Assembly: GCA_963580455.1 (NCBI GenBank)
Contig: OY756965.1
Span: forward strand, 3,422,501-3,486,500
Source: Euonymus europaeus
Taxonomy: Eukaryota > Streptophyta > Magnoliopsida > Celastrales > Celastraceae
Direction: 5' to 3'
DNA: 64,000 bases
Part shown: positions 60,230-64,000 of the stretch, piece by piece
Numbering within the stretch: the first letter of the stretch is position 1
Layout of the letters: every line of letters starts with the position of its first letter
Notes under the pieces: model-generated
Told to the model about the DNA's origin: nothing
The model's database searches: none
What the model saw: only the letters and a program-made list of their open reading frames with translations
Program-made: the position numbers and the translations under genes

Positions 60230-61145
60230 CCATCCAATTTTCACACGTATTGGGGAGTTTTACGAAAATCCTCTGAATTTCTGGGTAAGATTTTTTTTTT
60301 TTTGCTTAATTTTAAAAAATCTTTTGAATTTTCGTGGTGAGTTTTACAAAATCCTCTGAATTCTAGGTAAGTTTGGCAAATCCTCTTATCATCTGAATTT
60401 TTGATTATTTTTTGTTTGATTTTGAGAAATCCTCTAACTTTTTGATAGGAGATTTAGAGGATTTCTGATAATAGAATTTAAAGTTTAGAAGTTTACGGTT
60501 TTGGGGTTTGGGAGATCTTAGAGTTTAGGGTTTTGGGGTTTACGAGAATATAATTTAGCGTTTAGGATTTTGGGGTTTAGGACTTAATGTCTTAAGGTTT
60601 TGGGGTTTAGGAATATTGGTTAGTAAAATTTTATTATTTTCTTCTTATTTTTGTAAATTCCTCTTAATTATTCATAAGTTTTTTTGTTCAAAATTAAAAT
60701 TGTAATTGTTAACATTTAGAGGATTACTGGTTATAGGTTTAAAGTTTAGAAGTTTAGGGTTTTGGATATTAGAGTTTAGGATTTTGGGGTTTAGGTGATT
60801 AGGATTTAGTGTTTCGGATTTTGGAGTTTAGGGTGTTGGGTTTTGGGGTTTAGAGTTTAAGGTTGTTTTTGTTTGATTTACAGAAATTCTATAATTTGTT
60901 TGATATATTTGATGAAATCTTCTGAATTTTTTGTTAAATTTTAAAAACTTCTCTTATTTGTTTTGGTGAATTTTATGAAATACTCTAAATTTTGTTCAAG
61001 TTTGAGAAATCCTCTTAATTTTTTCTTAATTTTTTGTTTGATTTTCAGAATTTTTGATATATTTTATGTAATCCTTTGAATTTTTTGTTTAATTTAAAAA
61101 CTCTTCTGATTTGTTTGGATAAGTTTTGAGAAATCTTCTAAATTA
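60230..61145. repeat. Degenerate satellite-like region with telomere-like words
   Basis: Two motif families alternate. One is 30-45-bp units like TTTGATTTTGAGAAATCCTC followed by a T-rich stretch (60255-60450 and 60870-61145). The other is GTTTAGGGTTTTGGGGTTTAG-like runs with many TTTAGG and GGGTTT words (60480-60620 and 60735-60870), a degenerate form of the plant telomere repeat TTTAGGG. Units vary and no clean array survives. There is also an inverted AGAAATCCTCTAA / TTTAGAGGATTTCT pair at 60424-60462. Confidence 0.7.
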
Positions 61146-61725
61146 TGGATTTGTTTGAGAAATTATCTGAGTTCATTCTGAATTTTTTCTTACCTTCTAT
61201 AATTTTCTGTACTTGTAGAATGCTATTATATGAAGCATTTATATCTAAATATATAGAATCGCTCAATCAATTTTGCTTGTTTATGTACTTTATCAATACA
61301 ATTAATTGTAGGTTTGAAAAAGAGATGGGAAGAAACCAATATTTACTTTATCAGTGCAAGAAGACAAGTTGATCTAAAGGTAATTTATTCCAATGACGAG
61401 ACATAGCGATTTTAATCAATAATCCAAAGGATAGTTTCAACTGCTTCAATCTCAAAGCAAGAAATCGACAGCAATTACTGAAGGAAGTTATTGACTCGAA
61501 TCAACTGACAAAACTGGTGCATAACCGCTATCATATAGAAGCATTATAAATAGTTCAAAGAAGAAGACAGTTAAAGGTTCTTAGCCAGAAGAAGTTATCC
61601 GGAGGTTACAACTGTTAGGAGCAGTTACCACGGGATCGAGTTACCAGAGACGGTTAACTCCCCCAAGGTCTACAAAAACATATCAATCACACAATTGTAC
61701 GCGTTCCCTGCTAAATAAAATATTA
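61146..61725. other. Spacer, no gene seen
   Basis: AT-rich DNA. A stretch near 61590-61690 (GGAGCAGTTACCACGGGATC and on) looks like LTR-type repeat text, but no ends could be placed. Confidence 0.4.
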
Positions 61726-64000
61726 GAGCCTGTTTGGTTTACCGTTTTCGGCCCGTTTTCGGTTTTGAGTTTTCACCAAAACTGAAAACTCGTTTGGTAT
61801 ATAAATTTTCAATTTCTGTTTTTGAAAACACGTCCAAAATCCTGCACAAAAATGAAAACGATAATTCGACGTTTTCGTGTTTTCACTGAAAACACTCAAA
61901 ACACGGAAAACATAAAAACACGAAGAACTCTCCGTCTTTACGTAACTCCGTCTCCGCGCTTCCCTTCTTTCTACGAGATCGATCGCTTCTTCTACCTTTT
62001 AGGGTTCCCAATCTTTTGTTGGAAGGTCTTTGATTTGTGCGACTGGGTGCTGGAAGAGAAGGTACGACTTACTGGTCCTCGATTCTTCGTTACAGGTGTT
62101 CGGATTTTGGTTGGGAAGCTCATGTATGTTTCTCTCGATTCTCTTTCTCTGCAGGTCAAGGTTACCGTTCGTCTACGATTCAACTCCCTCTCTCTGTCTC
62201 TCAGTTTTCTTCGAAAATCAAAGGTGAGTTCATCTTGCTTTTGAATATGCCCTGCTTCTCTTGGAACTCTTTGATTTGTTTCTGAATATGCCCTGGGTCT
62301 GTTTGGGGATTACTTGTTCTCATAAGAATAAGCATCTCTTTTATAGTTCAACTTTTCTCTTATTATTGTGCTCTTTATCAAGAAATTGAGTGATGCTTTT
62401 ATGGTGATTGAGGGTCATTGATCTTCGTCATGGTGTATAATTTGTCCCGAGTTTGAATCAATTTAGCTAGGCAGCTATGGCCTGGCTTGTTTGCTGTTAC
62501 GTAGAATAGCACTCAATTTGAACTTTGAAGTGCTATTGTGTAAGCTTGCGAACCATTCTAATAGTTGAATCACTTGCTTTTCATAGTTCCTACTTTTCTA
62601 CTGTAATTGCTAGATTCTTGATGTACCTCTTTGGAGTACTTGTATGTATTTTCTAAAGTGCTGTGTAGCTTTACTTGGTGTTTATGTTTTAACCAAGGAT
62701 TAGTGAAAGAGTGTTCTGGGTGGCAAACAGTGGCTGTATTTTTGTTTCTCTTTGTTTTAATTCTATAGTCACAAGACTTGACATGCACAGTACATATAAT
62801 TTAGCAATGTATATAATATGCAAGCAAGCACAATAACTAGTTTGGAGCCTGATAGTTATATACTGAGCTTTCCCAACTGGATGGATTTTAGAGGAGATTA
62901 TGTTATGGTGCAATAACTTATTCATAGGCTGGTCAATTGAAAATTTTCAAATGTTCCACGGCTGCATTACATGGTATGGGGTTATGTCTTCCTTTCCTTC
63001 TATTCTTAGATTCTGAAAATTGCTTGAGTGAGTGGGAGTGGTTCCAAATATATAAGATGTGGTGTGCAGAGTGTTAAATAACTAGATGACTGAATCGGCT
63101 GTATAACTTCTTTCTTCTCTAGCTGGAGTTGTTTTCATTCAGAACCTATCGATGACATCTTACATGTGAAAAAATGTGTACACTTTCAGCTGCAAATTAA
63201 GAGGCTACAAAAAAAAGTTTGTCTATTGCAGAGCAAATGTTTTATGTCTCTATTGGGTTATAGCTTTTTATTCTTTCTTTTTTTAACATTGTGTATGCCA
63301 TGATTGACAACACTGATTGTGAAATTCTTAGAGGGGCACATCAATTTATTTACAATGAATTTAATAGTTTTTTGAGATTTCTCTGTTATTGCTATTTTTT
63401 TTCTTTCTCCTATATAAGTGAACCGAGTCATAAATGGGAGGTCAGAGAGGTAAGGCCAAGGAACCAATGCAATGGTCTAATGAGAATGAAGCTACATTTA
63501 TTGGGATTTTATATGAACATGTGAAAGCGGGAGACTTGCAATGTTCTACATTTACAAAAGAGATGTGGACTAAGATCAATGAGGAGTTGTTGCTTGCAAC
63601 GAAAGCTGATTATGGGGTAGACAAATTGAAAGGGAAGTGGAACCGTTTACGTACCGAGCATCGACACTTTTCCGATCTTTTAGCTCATACTGGTGTCACA
63701 TGGGACCCGAATACGAACCAAGTGAATGCTGCAGAAGAAGTTTGGCAACACTTCTTTACTGTAAGTTGAAATTCAACTCATTACAAAATTTTCCAAGTCA
63801 TTTATGTGCACTTGTACGTTAACGTGTGTATGTTTTTGAATCTTGTAGATAAACAAGACTACATATAGCACCTTCCGGAAGGTGGGATGTAAGCACTATC
63901 AAGTTTTGGGAGAGATCTTTGGTGGGACTACAGCTACTGGCGGTCTAGGCATTGCTTCAACACAACTTCCACCTACGTCAGATGAAGAGAGAGAGCTAGA
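61726..64000 (+). mobile_element. Possible PIF/Harbinger element (left end)
   Basis: GAGCCTGTTTGGTTT at 61726, after TTA, matches the general form of PIF/Harbinger termini (GGSCCTGTTTGG with a TTA or TAA target duplication). It has subterminal inverted words (GAAAACTCG, CGGTTTTGAG). A Myb/SANT-like gene of the kind carried by these elements starts at 63434. The transposase and right end would lie beyond the window, so this is a hypothesis. Confidence 0.35.
63434..64000 (+). CDS. Myb/SANT-like DNA-binding protein, 5' part (runs off the window)
   Basis: First exon 63434-63760 (109 codons), GT-AG intron 63761-63848, second exon from 63849 open to the window end. The protein starts MGGQRGKAKEPMQWSNENEA and has the Myb/SANT-like (Myb_DNA-bind_3) trihelix. 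Visible in it are W-S-x-E at the start of helix 1, FTKEMWTKINEEL, and the KLKGKWNRLRTEHRHFSDLL recognition region with Trp residues, then TWDPNTNQV and EEVWQHFF. Exon 2 continues STFRKVGCKHYQVLGEIFGG, the conserved tail of this plant family. Such proteins occur as host genes and as the second ORF of PIF/Harbinger transposons. The C-terminal half is not in view, so the role cannot be decided. Confidence 0.82.

Noticed and set aside
59880..60359. A 159-codon open frame
   Set aside because: Starts with TTG, has no domain, and runs into degenerate repeat DNA.
61822..62285. Overlapping open frames before the Myb/SANT-like gene
   Set aside because: No domain. Likely leader or intron of that gene or element interior.

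Overview
This is a nuclear segment of a flowering plant, most likely a eudicot. The AT-rich intergenic DNA, GT-AG introns and transposon fossils fit, as do the gene families: PP2A B', BAHD, LRR-XII receptor kinase, AIRP2-type RING, GDSL and KCR. I could not settle the family; Rosales-like is only an impression. I saw no rRNA, tRNA gene, CRISPR array, operon or viral gene.

Layout. 1-13 kb: two tandem PP2A B' (B56) regulatory-subunit genes (1116-4836 and 9105-12952, both +). Between them lie a non-autonomous Mutator-like element and an abutting Stowaway MITE. 13.9-15.3 kb: an intact two-exon BAHD acyltransferase (-). 17.1-22.5 kb: a partial copy of that gene and its 3' flank. Three insertions inflate this copy: a 2.8-kb gypsy-type solo LTR, a 0.96-kb copia-type solo LTR and a 47-bp poly(A)-type insert. 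Each has target-site duplications, and each empty site can be read in the intact copy. A copia gag fossil borders the duplication. 25.2-29.1 kb: a four-exon LRR receptor kinase with a non-RD catalytic loop (-). 30.1-34.8 kb: a decayed MULE with a transposase pseudogene and other repeats. 37.8-43.4 kb: two AIRP2-type RING E3 ligases, head to head, around a 2.4-kb intergenic region rich in TGGGCY motifs. 44.3-45.8 kb: a GDSL lipase with a proline-rich N-terminal segment (-). 48.3-54.4 kb: two tandem very-long-chain 3-ketoacyl-CoA reductases (+). 54.8-56.0 kb: a decayed multi-exon gene of unknown family. 58.7-59.5 kb: a membrane-anchored methyltransferase-like gene (-). 60.2-61.1 kb: degenerate satellite-like DNA. 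61.7 kb to the end: a possible PIF/Harbinger element carrying a Myb/SANT-like gene that runs off the window.

The genes do not form one pathway. The common theme is local duplication: four families appear as neighbouring pairs at different stages, from two intact copies (B56, RING, KCR) to intact plus pseudogene (BAHD). I found no convincing new biological system. The most informative parts are the empty-site/filled-site comparison in the BAHD duplication, the binding-pocket divergence between the two B56 proteins, and the palindromic TGGGCY region between the RING genes. All exon boundaries were read by eye from splice consensus, reading frame and paralogue comparison.
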